32,282 bases of DNA from Bacteroidales bacterium (GTDB lineage: Bacteria; Bacteroidota; Bacteroidia; Bacteroidales; VadinHA17). Below the pieces are notes generated by a model, which searched no databases, was not told the DNA's origin, and was given only the letters and a program-made list of their open reading frames with translations. Location of the stretch: assembly GCA_025358455.1 (NCBI GenBank), contig JANYJP010000117.1:1-32282 (forward strand). Direction: 5' to 3'. Shown here piece after piece: positions 13,725-22,982 of this stretch; position 1 is the stretch's first letter, and every line of letters begins with the position of its first letter. The position numbers and the translations under genes were made by a program.

Positions 13725-15389
13725 CTATTTTATTATCATTCCTTTTCCCTCTGATATTGTAATATAACGGTCGGAATCAATTTTATTGTAAACCTCTGTT
13801 TTACCATCTGACCATTTGACCTCGAGCCGGTCTATCACTTTATCCGGGCCAAGTCCGATATGAAGTCGGGGATCGTTGTTGGAAAGGTAAGTTGTTGCCC
13901 ACTGATTTACCAGAACCTGTTTTTTAGCTCCTGCAATAACTGTAACCACTGCACTTATGGCCGAAGCTGGTCCGTCTTTGCCTTTCAGAGTCAGTCCCAG
14001 CCAATGATTATTATTTCCTCCATCATTTCTCAAAAGCACCGGTGTTCCATTGTTGTCAATATGCGAAATGATTATATCCATATCGCCGTCGTTATCGAAA
14101 TCCCATACAGCCAGACTTCTTCCTGATCGTTTTGTCGAGAAATAAGCGCCATGTTCCTTGCCAGTGTTCTTAAAATGTCCCTTACCGTCATTCTCAAGCA
14201 GTAATGGATATTGCAGAATAAGCTCCTCTGCGGTTCCGTTTGCAGCAACAATATCAAGATCGCCATCGTTATCATAATCAAAGAGTTGAGCACCCCAGCT
14301 GCTTTTGCCTTCCATGGCAGAGGCCACTCCGCTTTCTTCAGTTATGTCTTTAAAGACGCCATTACCAAGGTTTTTATATAAAGCTCCATAATCAAGGTCT
14401 GAGACGAGGATATCAATCAACCCATCGCCATCAATATCACCAATTGACCCATGCATTGAACCTGTTCCTTTCCCCTGGCTGTTTGCCGCAACGCCAATTT
14501 CCACACCGACCTCCTTGTATACGCCTTTATCATTTCTGAACATAAAATTCAGCTGGTGGTCATTGGCCTGAAAGATATCAATATCACCATCATTATCATA
14601 GTCAAAAATAGTAAGTCCCATGCATTTTGAATCAGGATAATAGAGGTTGTTCTTCCTGGTGACATCGAGAAATGTTCCGTCTGACTGCTGTTCATACAGC
14701 ATCGATGCCTGGCCCAAATATTCAGTCGGACTTGGCATCATTTTGGGTGCAGAAGGCGAAACATATGCCGGGTCAAAGGCCAGAAAGTTACCCACCATTG
14801 CATCAAGCCGCCCGTCAAGATTATAGTCCCAGAATGAGACTCCGATACTCCATTTTGTAAAACCGTTTAGTTTATCAGGTCCCCCCAGACCAAGCGATCT
14901 GGTAACGTCAGTAAAAGTTCCGTTCCGGTTGTTCATGAAAAAAATGTTTGAGCCATAATTCAGAACATAAAGATCCTGGTATCCATCATTGTTAATATCA
15001 ATGGCTCCTGCAGCCATGCTCCACTGATGGACATCAACACCGGCTGCTTTCGAGACCTCAGTAAATGTTCCGTTCCCGTTATTCTTATAAAGCTCATTAT
15101 GCGAATTTCTGAATACTTTTCCTGCAGGATCGGATATACCTTCAAGATAAGTACCATTCATCAGATAAAGGTCCATTAATCCATCATTATTGTAATCAAA
15201 AACCGTAATACCTCCACCGCTGCTTTCAAGTAAATTCTTATAGGAATAATCACCAATAGTATATTTAAAACTGATCCCGGCTTTCCTGGTTATGTCGGTA
15301 AAGATGACCCTTTTATTCTGTGCTGACGACTCAATGGTTATTAATAGCAGGAAAAGGCAAAATAATCTACCGGTAAAATTATTCTTCAT
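13725..15389 (-). CDS. CRTAC1-family secreted protein (FG-GAP repeats plus ASPIC/UnbV domain)
   Basis: The 554-residue protein has a type I signal peptide (cleavage likely after SSA near residue 23). At least seven FG-GAP/VCBS-type calcium-binding loops follow the pattern D-x-[DN]-x-D-G-x-x-D, for example DYNNDGLMDLYL (65-76), DINNDGYQDLYV, DYDNDGDLDIVA and DFDNDGDMDIII, making a probable beta-propeller. An ASPIC/UnbV domain (about 465-545) with YLSNNDPRLHIGLG ends the protein. It is extracytoplasmic, and binding rather than catalysis is likely. Its ATG overlaps the stop of the preceding TPR-CRTAC1 gene by one base (TAATG), so translation is coupled. Paralogue of the proteins encoded at 15389-18952 and 27624-29276. 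Confidence 0.92.
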   Translation of the reverse strand: MKNNFTGRLFCLFLLLITIESSAQNKRVIFTDITRKAGISFKYTIGDYSYKNLLESSGGGITVFDYNNDGLMDLYLMNGTYLEGISDPAGKVFRNSHNELYKNNGNGTFTEVSKAAGVDVHQWSMAAGAIDINNDGYQDLYVLNYGSNIFFMNNRNGTFTDVTRSLGLGGPDKLNGFTKWSIGVSFWDYNLDGRLDAMVGNFLAFDPAYVSPSAPKMMPSPTEYLGQASMLYEQQSDGTFLDVTRKNNLYYPDSKCMGLTIFDYDNDGDIDIFQANDHQLNFMFRNDKGVYKEVGVEIGVAANSQGKGTGSMHGSIGDIDGDGLIDILVSDLDYGALYKNLGNGVFKDITEESGVASAMEGKSSWGAQLFDYDNDGDLDIVAANGTAEELILQYPLLLENDGKGHFKNTGKEHGAYFSTKRSGRSLAVWDFDNDGDMDIIISHIDNNGTPVLLRNDGGNNNHWLGLTLKGKDGPASAISAVVTVIAGAKKQVLVNQWATTYLSNNDPRLHIGLGPDKVIDRLEVKWSDGKTEVYNKIDSDRYITISEGKGMIIK

Positions 15390-18300
15390 TATTTGTCTTT
15401 GTTTTTAAGTGCATTAAGATAACCTTCTGAAGTTACGATCCTGGTGTTATATTCCATATTATATTTCTGAAGATCAGGATTATTCGGGTAGGTGTCCTTG
15501 GCTGATGGGGGGTAGCTTGACATTCCATGAAATGGAAGCGGCAAAACCGTACTTCCCAGAGCAGTATTTATATCCCCGTCTTTTACCCAACCAACACTAT
15601 TTATGAGAAAGTCTCTTTTCCATCCTTTTTTTAATTCAGGTAAGGCACCGGCATTAAAATCTATAGAAGTTTCATCGCCTGCATTTGAAATAATATACTT
15701 GTTATCAGAAGCTGTAAGCAGAGGCAAAACGTCGCCATAACGTGTATAGTTTCCGGCCAGGTCTCTCCATTTTGGTTCTTTTGATACTTTGTGATAATCA
15801 AACCAATGAGGTCCGTACCGTCCGCCTTTTCTATAGCTGCCTGAGAAACCCCTGTAGTGAATGTCGGCAGAAACAGGATCTAATCTGGTTGAAATGATCG
15901 GAGTTGCAGAGATACAATCAGAAAAGAATGCCTGGTCCCAGTAAATTTCCATATTTGTCCTTATCCTGATCCGGTGGTCAGCTGTAAGAAATTTTCCTGA
16001 AATGTCTGCAATTACTGTTTTATTTTTCCCCATAGGAAAACCCAGTTTATCAATAACCGTCTGCCACTCACCTTTTTTATTAATAACCTGTACTATCGGA
16101 GGAATGACTTTTATATTGTCAGATTGTGACAAAGCAACATTAATACTAGCGTCTGTAGGAAAGATCCAGCCACTCAGGAATAAATACAGACTCTTCGGAT
16201 CTGCTTTGCCCGGATCAAGGATCAGATCCTTCATCTCTGTAACACCCTGATACTTATCGGGTTTAAAATCGGACACATATTTATCATCCTTTTCGGAGAT
16301 AAGCGGAAGTACATCATTTCCCCGGGAATCTTTAGCTGACGCAGGGAGATGTTTTTCCCTTACCTGGAAAATCTTCATGCCGGGAAAGGGTGGGGGAGAA
16401 AATTGCTCAGGAACGAATATGTCAACTGAATCAGGATGATCAACAGCAACCAATTGTATCTTATCCAGATATATGGTCTCCCATAGTTCTGATGTAACCT
16501 GAATTGAATATTTCCCATTCTTTGGTTTTAATAATTCCCCGGGTATTTTCAGGTAATCATCCGATGCATCAGGAAATGCATATGCGGTGGTACCTCCCAT
16601 GATACCCAGTGGCATTCCGAGTGCACTTCTCCACAGGATATCTTTTACAAATACATATTCATCACCATTCCAGGTATAAAGGAAAGGACATGATCCCTTG
16701 AGCGTTTGGGCCTCAATCAGGGCCTGATTAGCTCCTGGCAAAAAGATGTTTTGAGGTACTCCGTTTGTCCAGGTTATCCTGATCACGTCAGCCACTGAAT
16801 GATTTCCTATACCGAAATGAATATTCGGATCGGTGACTACCATAGTTTCGTAGAGATCACCTGCCCGAATTTCAACCTTAGCGCCTATTCCAAAGAAATT
16901 ATTCTTGGCACTTCCGGCACGAAGGCCAACGAGTTTCATTTTTACAAAATGATTGCTATTTCCGCCGTCATTGCGCAAAAGAGAGACTCCTCCATTCAGA
17001 CCTGCAACAACAAGATCAAGATCACCGTCATCATTATAGTCAAATACAGCAATCTGTCTGCCGGATTTCAGGTTTTCAGGCAACAATTTTGAAACGTCAG
17101 TGAAATTTCCTTTTCCGTCATTATGATAAAGAAAAAGTCCCTGACCTCCTTTTTCTGCCGGTTCACCTGCAAGAAAAAGATCGAGAAATCCGTCATTATC
17201 AAAATCGAAAAAACGGGCATCATAAATCTTAACACCCTGAATTGACCTGAACATCTCTTTCGTATTCTTAACCTTTTCAAAGGCGCCATTGCCAGAGTTC
17301 CGGTATAATTCATGACCAGTTCCGTTGCCGGAGGCAACAAAAATGTCAAGGAATCCATCATTATTGTAATCTCCAACTGTTACAGCGCTTGAACCACCAG
17401 TGCTTTTCAAACCACTGGTTTCAGTTACATCCTTAAAGATTCCCTGTCTTTGATTTGAATATAAAATGTTACTTGAGTTTTCATTTGCAACAAAAAGATC
17501 GATATCTCCATCTTCGTCAAAATCACCGGCTGCTGCATCTCTGCTTATACCTCCATTCCCTGACAATCCCATTTTTTCAGACATTTCCTGAAACGTTCCA
17601 TCTCCATTATTCCGGAAGAGCAGGTTCTTTCCCGCACATGTTTCAAAAAGATCAAGATCGCCATCATGATCGAAGTCGTAAAAAAAAGCTTTGGTTCCAC
17701 CTGTTTTAGTTCCGATCTTTGCTTTAGCTGTAACATCCTCAAAAGTTCCTTTTCCGGCATTTCTGTATAAAATGTCGCCACCCTCTCTTACTATAAACAG
17801 ATCAGGGAAACCGTCATTATCATAATCTGCAAATATTGCTGATGATTCCTTTCCTGAATGCGTTATGCCTACCTCGGCCGAAACATCTTTGAACCTTCCC
17901 ATTTCATTATTGAACAGGTAGTGTTTATAGGTTTTAGATACCTCATCATAGCTGCCAACATATAGATCTATATCCCCGTCATTGTCATAATCGGATGCTT
18001 CAACATGAGTTTTGCCATTGTTCTCATTGTTTTCAGCCTGAGCTGATACAGGAACAACATCAAATCCTGCTGATGAAGATGCATCGGTAAACTTAATTAC
18101 GTCTAGTATAGACTCATTTTCAGCTATTTGAGAAGAGGCTTGCTTATCAAAGGTGATCAGTGGAAATCCTATAAGATTTCCGCCCGGACCTTTCAGATCC
18201 ATCATACCTGCCTGATAGGGAGAGGTTACCTTAAGATAATTATGAAAAATGGTGAATTGTAAAGTTGCATTTGCTTTATCCTCTTTTTTAAGGCTTGAAA

Positions 18301-18952
18301 TTGTTTTATTGTAAAAATCAATGGCTTCTTTAGGAAATTCAGGAAATTGTTTGTGTATGATTTCCAATTGCGCTACTGCCTTATCTGATTCTCCGTTCCT
18401 GATATATATTTCCGTCAGGTTGAGTTGCGGTACAAGATTCCCGGGCGCTTTCTCAACGAGTCTTAGCAGGTAAGTCCTTCGTTGCCTCAGTGAAGCTGTA
18501 TCTGTATCTATTGAATACATTTCAGAAAGTTCATATAGGATTTTGACATGGTCAGTAGCAAATGTAAGCGCCTCTTTAAGTTCTGCAACTGAACTATCCT
18601 GTTCACTATTCATCTTAAATACAGTAGCCAATATCAACCGTATATCAGGGTCTTTGGGATCAATGCTAATTGCTTTTTGGAGTTGCTTCTCGGCCTCAGG
18701 ATACTTCCCCATTCTTAAATAGGTCAACCCTAGATTTGCATACCCCAGTTTTTCGTTTGGTACCAGTCTGGTAAACTTTAAAAATTCCTTTTCGGCATCC
18801 TCAAGCTTAAATTCCTCAAGATAAGCGAGGCCCAGTGTCTTGATGGTCATAAGATTCTGTGAATCCTGTTTCCCTTTCTCGGGGTTATTCTTACAACTGA
18901 ACAAAGCGAAAGTACAAAGCAGAATTAATAATAAACAGTTAAATTTTTTCAT
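15389..18952 (-). CDS. Large TPR + FG-GAP + ASPIC/UnbV lipoprotein
   Basis: The protein has 1187 residues from the ATG at 18952, where a lipoprotein signal peptide begins (lipobox FALFSC, C20); an ATG at 19021 would overlap the preceding gene and bury the signal. Order of domains: TPR repeats (about 30-215), eight or so FG-GAP calcium loops (about 318-665, such as DYDNDGDIDLYV and DFDEDGDIDLFV), an ASPIC/UnbV-like domain (about 684-750), then a 430-residue C-terminal region starting SCPFLYTWNGDEYVFVKDI with beta-rich character (GWIFPTDASINVALSQ, RTNMEIYWDQAFF). The last region recurs in TPR-ASPIC proteins of Bacteroidota and Acidobacteriota to my knowledge, but has no assigned function. Probably a surface or periplasmic scaffold. 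It is coupled to the next CRTAC1 gene. Confidence 0.9.
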   Translation of the reverse strand: MKKFNCLLLILLCTFALFSCKNNPEKGKQDSQNLMTIKTLGLAYLEEFKLEDAEKEFLKFTRLVPNEKLGYANLGLTYLRMGKYPEAEKQLQKAISIDPKDPDIRLILATVFKMNSEQDSSVAELKEALTFATDHVKILYELSEMYSIDTDTASLRQRRTYLLRLVEKAPGNLVPQLNLTEIYIRNGESDKAVAQLEIIHKQFPEFPKEAIDFYNKTISSLKKEDKANATLQFTIFHNYLKVTSPYQAGMMDLKGPGGNLIGFPLITFDKQASSQIAENESILDVIKFTDASSSAGFDVVPVSAQAENNENNGKTHVEASDYDNDGDIDLYVGSYDEVSKTYKHYLFNNEMGRFKDVSAEVGITHSGKESSAIFADYDNDGFPDLFIVREGGDILYRNAGKGTFEDVTAKAKIGTKTGGTKAFFYDFDHDGDLDLFETCAGKNLLFRNNGDGTFQEMSEKMGLSGNGGISRDAAAGDFDEDGDIDLFVANENSSNILYSNQRQGIFKDVTETSGLKSTGGSSAVTVGDYNNDGFLDIFVASGNGTGHELYRNSGNGAFEKVKNTKEMFRSIQGVKIYDARFFDFDNDGFLDLFLAGEPAEKGGQGLFLYHNDGKGNFTDVSKLLPENLKSGRQIAVFDYNDDGDLDLVVAGLNGGVSLLRNDGGNSNHFVKMKLVGLRAGSAKNNFFGIGAKVEIRAGDLYETMVVTDPNIHFGIGNHSVADVIRITWTNGVPQNIFLPGANQALIEAQTLKGSCPFLYTWNGDEYVFVKDILWRSALGMPLGIMGGTTAYAFPDASDDYLKIPGELLKPKNGKYSIQVTSELWETIYLDKIQLVAVDHPDSVDIFVPEQFSPPPFPGMKIFQVREKHLPASAKDSRGNDVLPLISEKDDKYVSDFKPDKYQGVTEMKDLILDPGKADPKSLYLFLSGWIFPTDASINVALSQSDNIKVIPPIVQVINKKGEWQTVIDKLGFPMGKNKTVIADISGKFLTADHRIRIRTNMEIYWDQAFFSDCISATPIISTRLDPVSADIHYRGFSGSYRKGGRYGPHWFDYHKVSKEPKWRDLAGNYTRYGDVLPLLTASDNKYIISNAGDETSIDFNAGALPELKKGWKRDFLINSVGWVKDGDINTALGSTVLPLPFHGMSSYPPSAKDTYPNNPDLQKYNMEYNTRIVTSEGYLNALKNKDK

Positions 18953-18992
18953 GACATCAAAATTAAGAAATAAAAGGAATTTAAATTTGACC

Positions 18993-20117
18993 TTATTTAT
19001 CAACTGCACCAGGCATGCCATTTTTTATTTTCTTAAGATCAGGAGTAGCCATACGATTGCCTTTTTCATCAAATTGAATTGATCCGGTGACTCCGGCATA
19101 ATGAATTCCTGACAAATAATTTTGAATCTTTTCACGATCGGTACCGCTATTTTTGATGGCGTCAATAAGCAAATTCATACCATCAAACGAATATGCTGCC
19201 ACAGGACCAGGCTTCCTGCCATAAGTATTCGTAAACTCCTCACTGAAGGCGGGGTATTTTGAGACTGCACTTTTATCTGAATAAATCAGAATAATATTTT
19301 TAAAGTAATCAAGATCCTGTTCTGAAATTTCATCTTCATCCAAAAGAGCAAATGAACCAAAGATTAGAAGATTAATTTTCCTTTGCTGTAATTGCTGAAT
19401 TAATCTCAGTGAGCCGGAGGGTTGTCCGAAAAGAATAATTCCTTCGATTTCAGCTTTATTTATCTGATCGATTATACCATTAAAATCCTGATTTATATTA
19501 TCATAGAAAATCTGTTTGGGGGCTTCATTACCGGCTCTTTTTGTTTTTTTAACAAAACTTTCCAGAGCAAGTTTTGAATCATAGCTATTATCTGAAATAA
19601 CAGTTATTCGTGTAATTTTTCTTTTATGATAAATTTCTTGCATTAAGGCATCGGCCTGTTGATTATCGTTGGGCACACAACTGAAATACCATGGAACAAA
19701 AGCCTGGGAAAGAGTAGGATCACCAGACCAGGCTGATAGGAAAACCTTTCTGGTTTTGGCAGCAACCTGTTCTGCAAGGTGTGCATTTCGGCCATTGTGA
19801 GAACCAAGAAGGGCTACTACTTTTTCATCAAATATCATGTTTACTGCTTCTTTTGAACCGCTTCCCCAGGGTCCTTCCATTGTTCGAACAATCAACCTGA
19901 ATGGTTTGCCTTTAAACCCGCCAATCTCATTAGCTTTCTTTATAGCCATTTCAGCTCCCTGTTTTGCCGCGAGCGACCTGGAGTCAGAGATTAATAGTCC
20001 AATTTTTACGGACTGATCCGGGCCATCAGGTTTTTGTATGGCTTGAATACCCGGATCAGAGGATCCAAGAAATGCTAATATAATGCATGCCGGAATTTTA
20101 AATTTAAGTAATTTCAT
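18993..20117 (-). CDS. Type 1 periplasmic solute-binding protein (Leu/Ile/Val-binding fold)
   Basis: The 374-residue protein has an N-terminal signal peptide (about 1-26) and a two-lobed periplasmic-binding fold of the LivJ/AmiC class. Marks include VKIGLLISDS near the start of the mature domain, GGFKGKPFRLIV, VVALLGSHNG and AAYSFDGMNLLIDAI. It is related to the protein encoded at 21039-22352: both have a PWG/LWG element followed by DEKV and a LLGS/FLGS strand. No ABC permease or ATPase is encoded in the window, so it may present its ligand to a sensor or a TonB-type receptor rather than an ABC importer. It lies 21 bp after the DAHP synthase gene and 40 bp before the TPR-CRTAC1 gene. Ligand unknown. 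Confidence 0.88.
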   Translation of the reverse strand: MKLLKFKIPACIILAFLGSSDPGIQAIQKPDGPDQSVKIGLLISDSRSLAAKQGAEMAIKKANEIGGFKGKPFRLIVRTMEGPWGSGSKEAVNMIFDEKVVALLGSHNGRNAHLAEQVAAKTRKVFLSAWSGDPTLSQAFVPWYFSCVPNDNQQADALMQEIYHKRKITRITVISDNSYDSKLALESFVKKTKRAGNEAPKQIFYDNINQDFNGIIDQINKAEIEGIILFGQPSGSLRLIQQLQQRKINLLIFGSFALLDEDEISEQDLDYFKNIILIYSDKSAVSKYPAFSEEFTNTYGRKPGPVAAYSFDGMNLLIDAIKNSGTDREKIQNYLSGIHYAGVTGSIQFDEKGNRMATPDLKKIKNGMPGAVDK

Positions 20118-20138
20118 TGAATGGCCTCAAAATTCCTT

Positions 20139-21023
20139 TTAAACAGAAGGATGAGCGGGTAACGAAATTTCTCTACCCACTGCCTGTGCTATTTTCTTCA
20201 GATCAAGCATCAATCGGTCAAATTCATCCGGGTTTAGTGATTGCTGACCATCACATAATGCTTCTTCAGGTTTATAATGCACTTCCATAATGAGACCATC
20301 TGCGCCAACAGCTACTGCCGCTTTTGCCATTGCAGGCACCATCCACCTGAGACCAGTTCCATGACTTGGATCAATAATAACAGGAAGATGTGTTAGTCGT
20401 TTCAACATTGGGACTGCACTCAGATCCAGCGTATTTCTGGTAGATGTTTCAAATGTACGGATTCCCCTTTCGCAGAGTATTATCTGATCATTACCCTGGT
20501 TCAGAATATATTCGGCTGCCAGTAAAAACTCCTCAATAGTTGACATCATTCCCCGTTTTAATAATATAGGTTTCCGGCACATCCCTGCTTCCTTCAACAG
20601 AGGAAAGTTTTGCATGTTACGTGATCCGATCTGGAGCATATCTGCATATCCCGACACCAGTTCTACCTGTCGCGTATCCATTACTTCTGTAACTACCGGT
20701 AAACCTGTTTCCTTTCTGATGATATCGAGTAATTTCAACCCCTCTTCACCCATGCCCTGAAAGTTGTAAGGTGATGAGCGGGGTTTGAAAGCGCCACCCC
20801 GTAATATCTTTGCTCCGCCAGTTTTTACTGACCTGGCAGTATTAAACAACTGTTCCCGGCTCTCGATAGCACAAGGTCCTGCAATAACAATTATTTCAGA
20901 TCCTCCTACCTTAATTCCGTTTATATCCACGATTGTATCATCCGGTTTCGTTTTACGACTAACTTTGGATGGAATGGAAGATCCACCATTTACGTGACTA
21001 TTGCATGGATTTATTTCCATCAT
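20139..21023 (-). CDS. 3-deoxy-7-phosphoheptulonate (DAHP) synthase, type I beta-like
   Basis: DAHP synthase condenses phosphoenolpyruvate and erythrose 4-phosphate, the first step to chorismate. The 294-residue protein has IAGPCAIES with the metal-ligand Cys (C51), [16 protein letters not shown] (75-90), [18 protein letters not shown] and IDPSHGTG, all characteristic of the I-beta group. A full N-terminal ferredoxin-like regulatory domain is absent; only about 40 residues precede the core, and no chorismate mutase domain is fused. A housekeeping copy would be expected near other aro genes, whereas this one lies between two solute-binding protein genes. That suggests a dedicated supply of an aromatic precursor for this operon, which is inference. 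Confidence 0.93.
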   Translation of the reverse strand: MMEINPCNSHVNGGSSIPSKVSRKTKPDDTIVDINGIKVGGSEIIVIAGPCAIESREQLFNTARSVKTGGAKILRGGAFKPRSSPYNFQGMGEEGLKLLDIIRKETGLPVVTEVMDTRQVELVSGYADMLQIGSRNMQNFPLLKEAGMCRKPILLKRGMMSTIEEFLLAAEYILNQGNDQIILCERGIRTFETSTRNTLDLSAVPMLKRLTHLPVIIDPSHGTGLRWMVPAMAKAAVAVGADGLIMEVHYKPEEALCDGQQSLNPDEFDRLMLDLKKIAQAVGREISLPAHPSV

Positions 21024-21038
21024 ATATTCCCTTTCAAA

Positions 21039-22352
21039 TTAATAAATTCCTGTTGAATTACCTCTTTTTTGTTTCATATCCAAAGGAGGCGCCGGAGTAA
21101 ACTCAAACTTACCTTTAGATACTTTAGCCATGTAAATATCGCGTATTTCGTTCCAACTTTGATCCAGTGCTATGTTACCTGTAACTCCCGGATAACCCTG
21201 AAAAGTTTTTAGGTCAGTGAGAACATCGCGGATCAATACTCTGTTAAGGCCCACTTTTCGAATAGATTCGATAATCAGTTTCATCCCATCATACGCGTGA
21301 GCAGCAAACACATCCGGTTCCTTACCGAATCGCTTTAAATAACTTATTTGAAAGGCTTTTAACTTCGGATTATTACTTTCGGGATTGTACTGACAGGTAG
21401 TTACAATACCTTCAGAATTCTTCCCGGCAATTTTAAGGAACTCCGGAGAAACCATCCTGTCAGAACCATAAACTGGCTGGTTTAATCCAATTGAGCGAGC
21501 CTGTTGTAATATAAGTGCAGATTCTTTGGCATTACCCCATACGAGTATAGCATCCGGATTAGTTCCCTTGATTCTTTCAAGTTGGGTTTTAAAATCTGTT
21601 TCTCCATCTGAGAATCTCTCCTCAATAATTATGGGGTGACCAACACGGGTGGCATTTTCAGAAAAAAACTTGAATGCAACCCGGCCATAGCGGGCTCCTG
21701 TTCTGATAATTGCAACCCGTTTGTGACCATCTTTCTGATAAATCTGATTTATTAAGGAGTAGATGCTTTGGCGATCATCTGTGATGACGCGGATGGTCCA
21801 TGGTATATTTGTTTCTGTATAAGTAGGATCCGGGTCGCCGGTACACACCATGAAAATCTCAAGTTTTAACGCTGCCCTCAGAGCAATATGAGAAACATTG
21901 TCGTCAATTGAGCCAAGAAAAGCCCAGACTTTTTCATCGTCCATTTTTACAACTTCATTTGCTGCAGCACCCCATAAACCAACATCATTATGCGTCATCA
22001 GTTTAAAGGGAAGATTCCGATATCCACCATTCATGTTGGCTTCTTCCATAGCTAAGGTGGCGCCTTGCAACATTTGCTCGCCTTGCTGAACCATCAAAGA
22101 ACCAGAGAGTGGCCCAAGGAAGCCAATCCTGACTTCTTTCAGATTTACCGGGGGCTTTAACTCACGACCGGCGCCGGTAAATGTAATAGGGATAAGGAAA
22201 TGATATTTATACGGTTTAATGAACTTGTCATAAGGGAAAATCTCATCAGGGGCTTTACCATAGTTCAATTTTTTATCCTGTCCGTTTAGGACTGAAACCG
22301 AATTCAATATACTCAGGGTAACAATTAGAAATAGCCAATATTTAAGTTTCAT
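21039..22352 (-). CDS. Type 1 periplasmic solute-binding protein (Leu/Ile/Val-binding fold), second copy
   Basis: Starting at 22352 gives 437 residues with a signal peptide ending near SVLNGQ; an ATG at 22397 would overlap the RidA-type gene and lacks a signal at its N-terminus. The mature protein has a long leading segment, then VRIGFLGPLSG, ATLAMEEANMNGG, AFLGSIDDNVSH, TRVGHPIIIEERF and AAHAYDGMKLIIESI, typical of branched-chain-amino-acid-type binding proteins. It is a divergent paralogue of the protein encoded at 18993-20117, and the DAHP synthase gene sits between the two. No transporter partners are seen. Ligand specificity cannot be read from the sequence. Confidence 0.88.
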   Translation of the reverse strand: MKLKYWLFLIVTLSILNSVSVLNGQDKKLNYGKAPDEIFPYDKFIKPYKYHFLIPITFTGAGRELKPPVNLKEVRIGFLGPLSGSLMVQQGEQMLQGATLAMEEANMNGGYRNLPFKLMTHNDVGLWGAAANEVVKMDDEKVWAFLGSIDDNVSHIALRAALKLEIFMVCTGDPDPTYTETNIPWTIRVITDDRQSIYSLINQIYQKDGHKRVAIIRTGARYGRVAFKFFSENATRVGHPIIIEERFSDGETDFKTQLERIKGTNPDAILVWGNAKESALILQQARSIGLNQPVYGSDRMVSPEFLKIAGKNSEGIVTTCQYNPESNNPKLKAFQISYLKRFGKEPDVFAAHAYDGMKLIIESIRKVGLNRVLIRDVLTDLKTFQGYPGVTGNIALDQSWNEIRDIYMAKVSKGKFEFTPAPPLDMKQKRGNSTGIY

Positions 22353-22359
22353 GATCTCT

Positions 22360-22935
22360 TTATTTTGATTTACAGATTGCGTATACTTCAATTTCAATCA
22401 GAAGGGTTTCCCAGCACAGACGTGCCTGTATTCCCGTACTGGCAGGTAAAGGATCCAGATTCATCCAATGATAAAATGATGTCCGGATTTTGTTAAATTC
22501 AGCATAATCTCTTTCAATATCCCTGAGATAGTTTGTGGTTCTGACTACATCATGCCATGTCATTTCTTCGGCTGAAAGAAGATTAGTTATATTTACATAA
22601 GTTCTCCACAGCTGGGCTTTAAAATCGCCGATATGTTCTGCTTTACCCTCTTCGTTTACACTTGCTGTCCCTGATATGAGTAAAACCTTATAGCCACCGA
22701 AATCCAGTCGTAATGCTCTCGAGAAGGAGGATGGTCTCTGATAGTCATAAGCTTCATTTATTACCTTTGGAGCATGCACAACATGTTTTTCAATAGGGGG
22801 ACGCACTTTATGAAGTGAAGGATAGACATACCCGGGGATTTTGTCAGCATCCGATAAAATCCCGAGTTTTTTCATTTCTATTCGTTCCCCATCAGTCAGT
22901 TTCGACAGATCTATCATTAATCGGTTATTGTCCAT
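22360..22935 (-). CDS. RidA/YjgF-superfamily protein with N-terminal extension (possibly chorismatase-related)
   Basis: The protein has 191 residues and the RidA-like domain occupies about 70-188: LLISGTASV (85-93), GDFKAQLWRTYVNITNLL (103-120), DVVRTTNYLRDI (129-140) and ARLCWETLLIEIEVYAI (171-187). It keeps the Arg (R172) that binds the substrate carboxylate in RidA deaminases. A 65-residue N-terminal extension is unusual for RidA. FSRALRLDFGGYKVLLISGTAS recalls in parts the C-terminal domain of chorismatases (FkbO/Hyg5 family), though those are about twice as long. With a DAHP synthase two genes downstream, an aromatic or imine intermediate as substrate is possible but unproven. No signal peptide, so cytoplasmic. 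Gap to the next gene is 7 bp. Confidence 0.85.
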   Translation of the reverse strand: MDNNRLMIDLSKLTDGERIEMKKLGILSDADKIPGYVYPSLHKVRPPIEKHVVHAPKVINEAYDYQRPSSFSRALRLDFGGYKVLLISGTASVNEEGKAEHIGDFKAQLWRTYVNITNLLSAEEMTWHDVVRTTNYLRDIERDYAEFNKIRTSFYHWMNLDPLPASTGIQARLCWETLLIEIEVYAICKSK

Positions 22936-22982
22936 TTTTTTCTAATATTTTTTAAATTCAATCTAATTTCCACTTATTTCTG

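Noticed and set aside
18958-18965. Internal promoter (-7 TAATTTTG on the minus strand) before the TPR-CRTAC1 gene
   Set aside because: The box is only 5 bp before the ATG at 18952 and has no -33 element, so it is most likely a chance match in an AT-rich gap.
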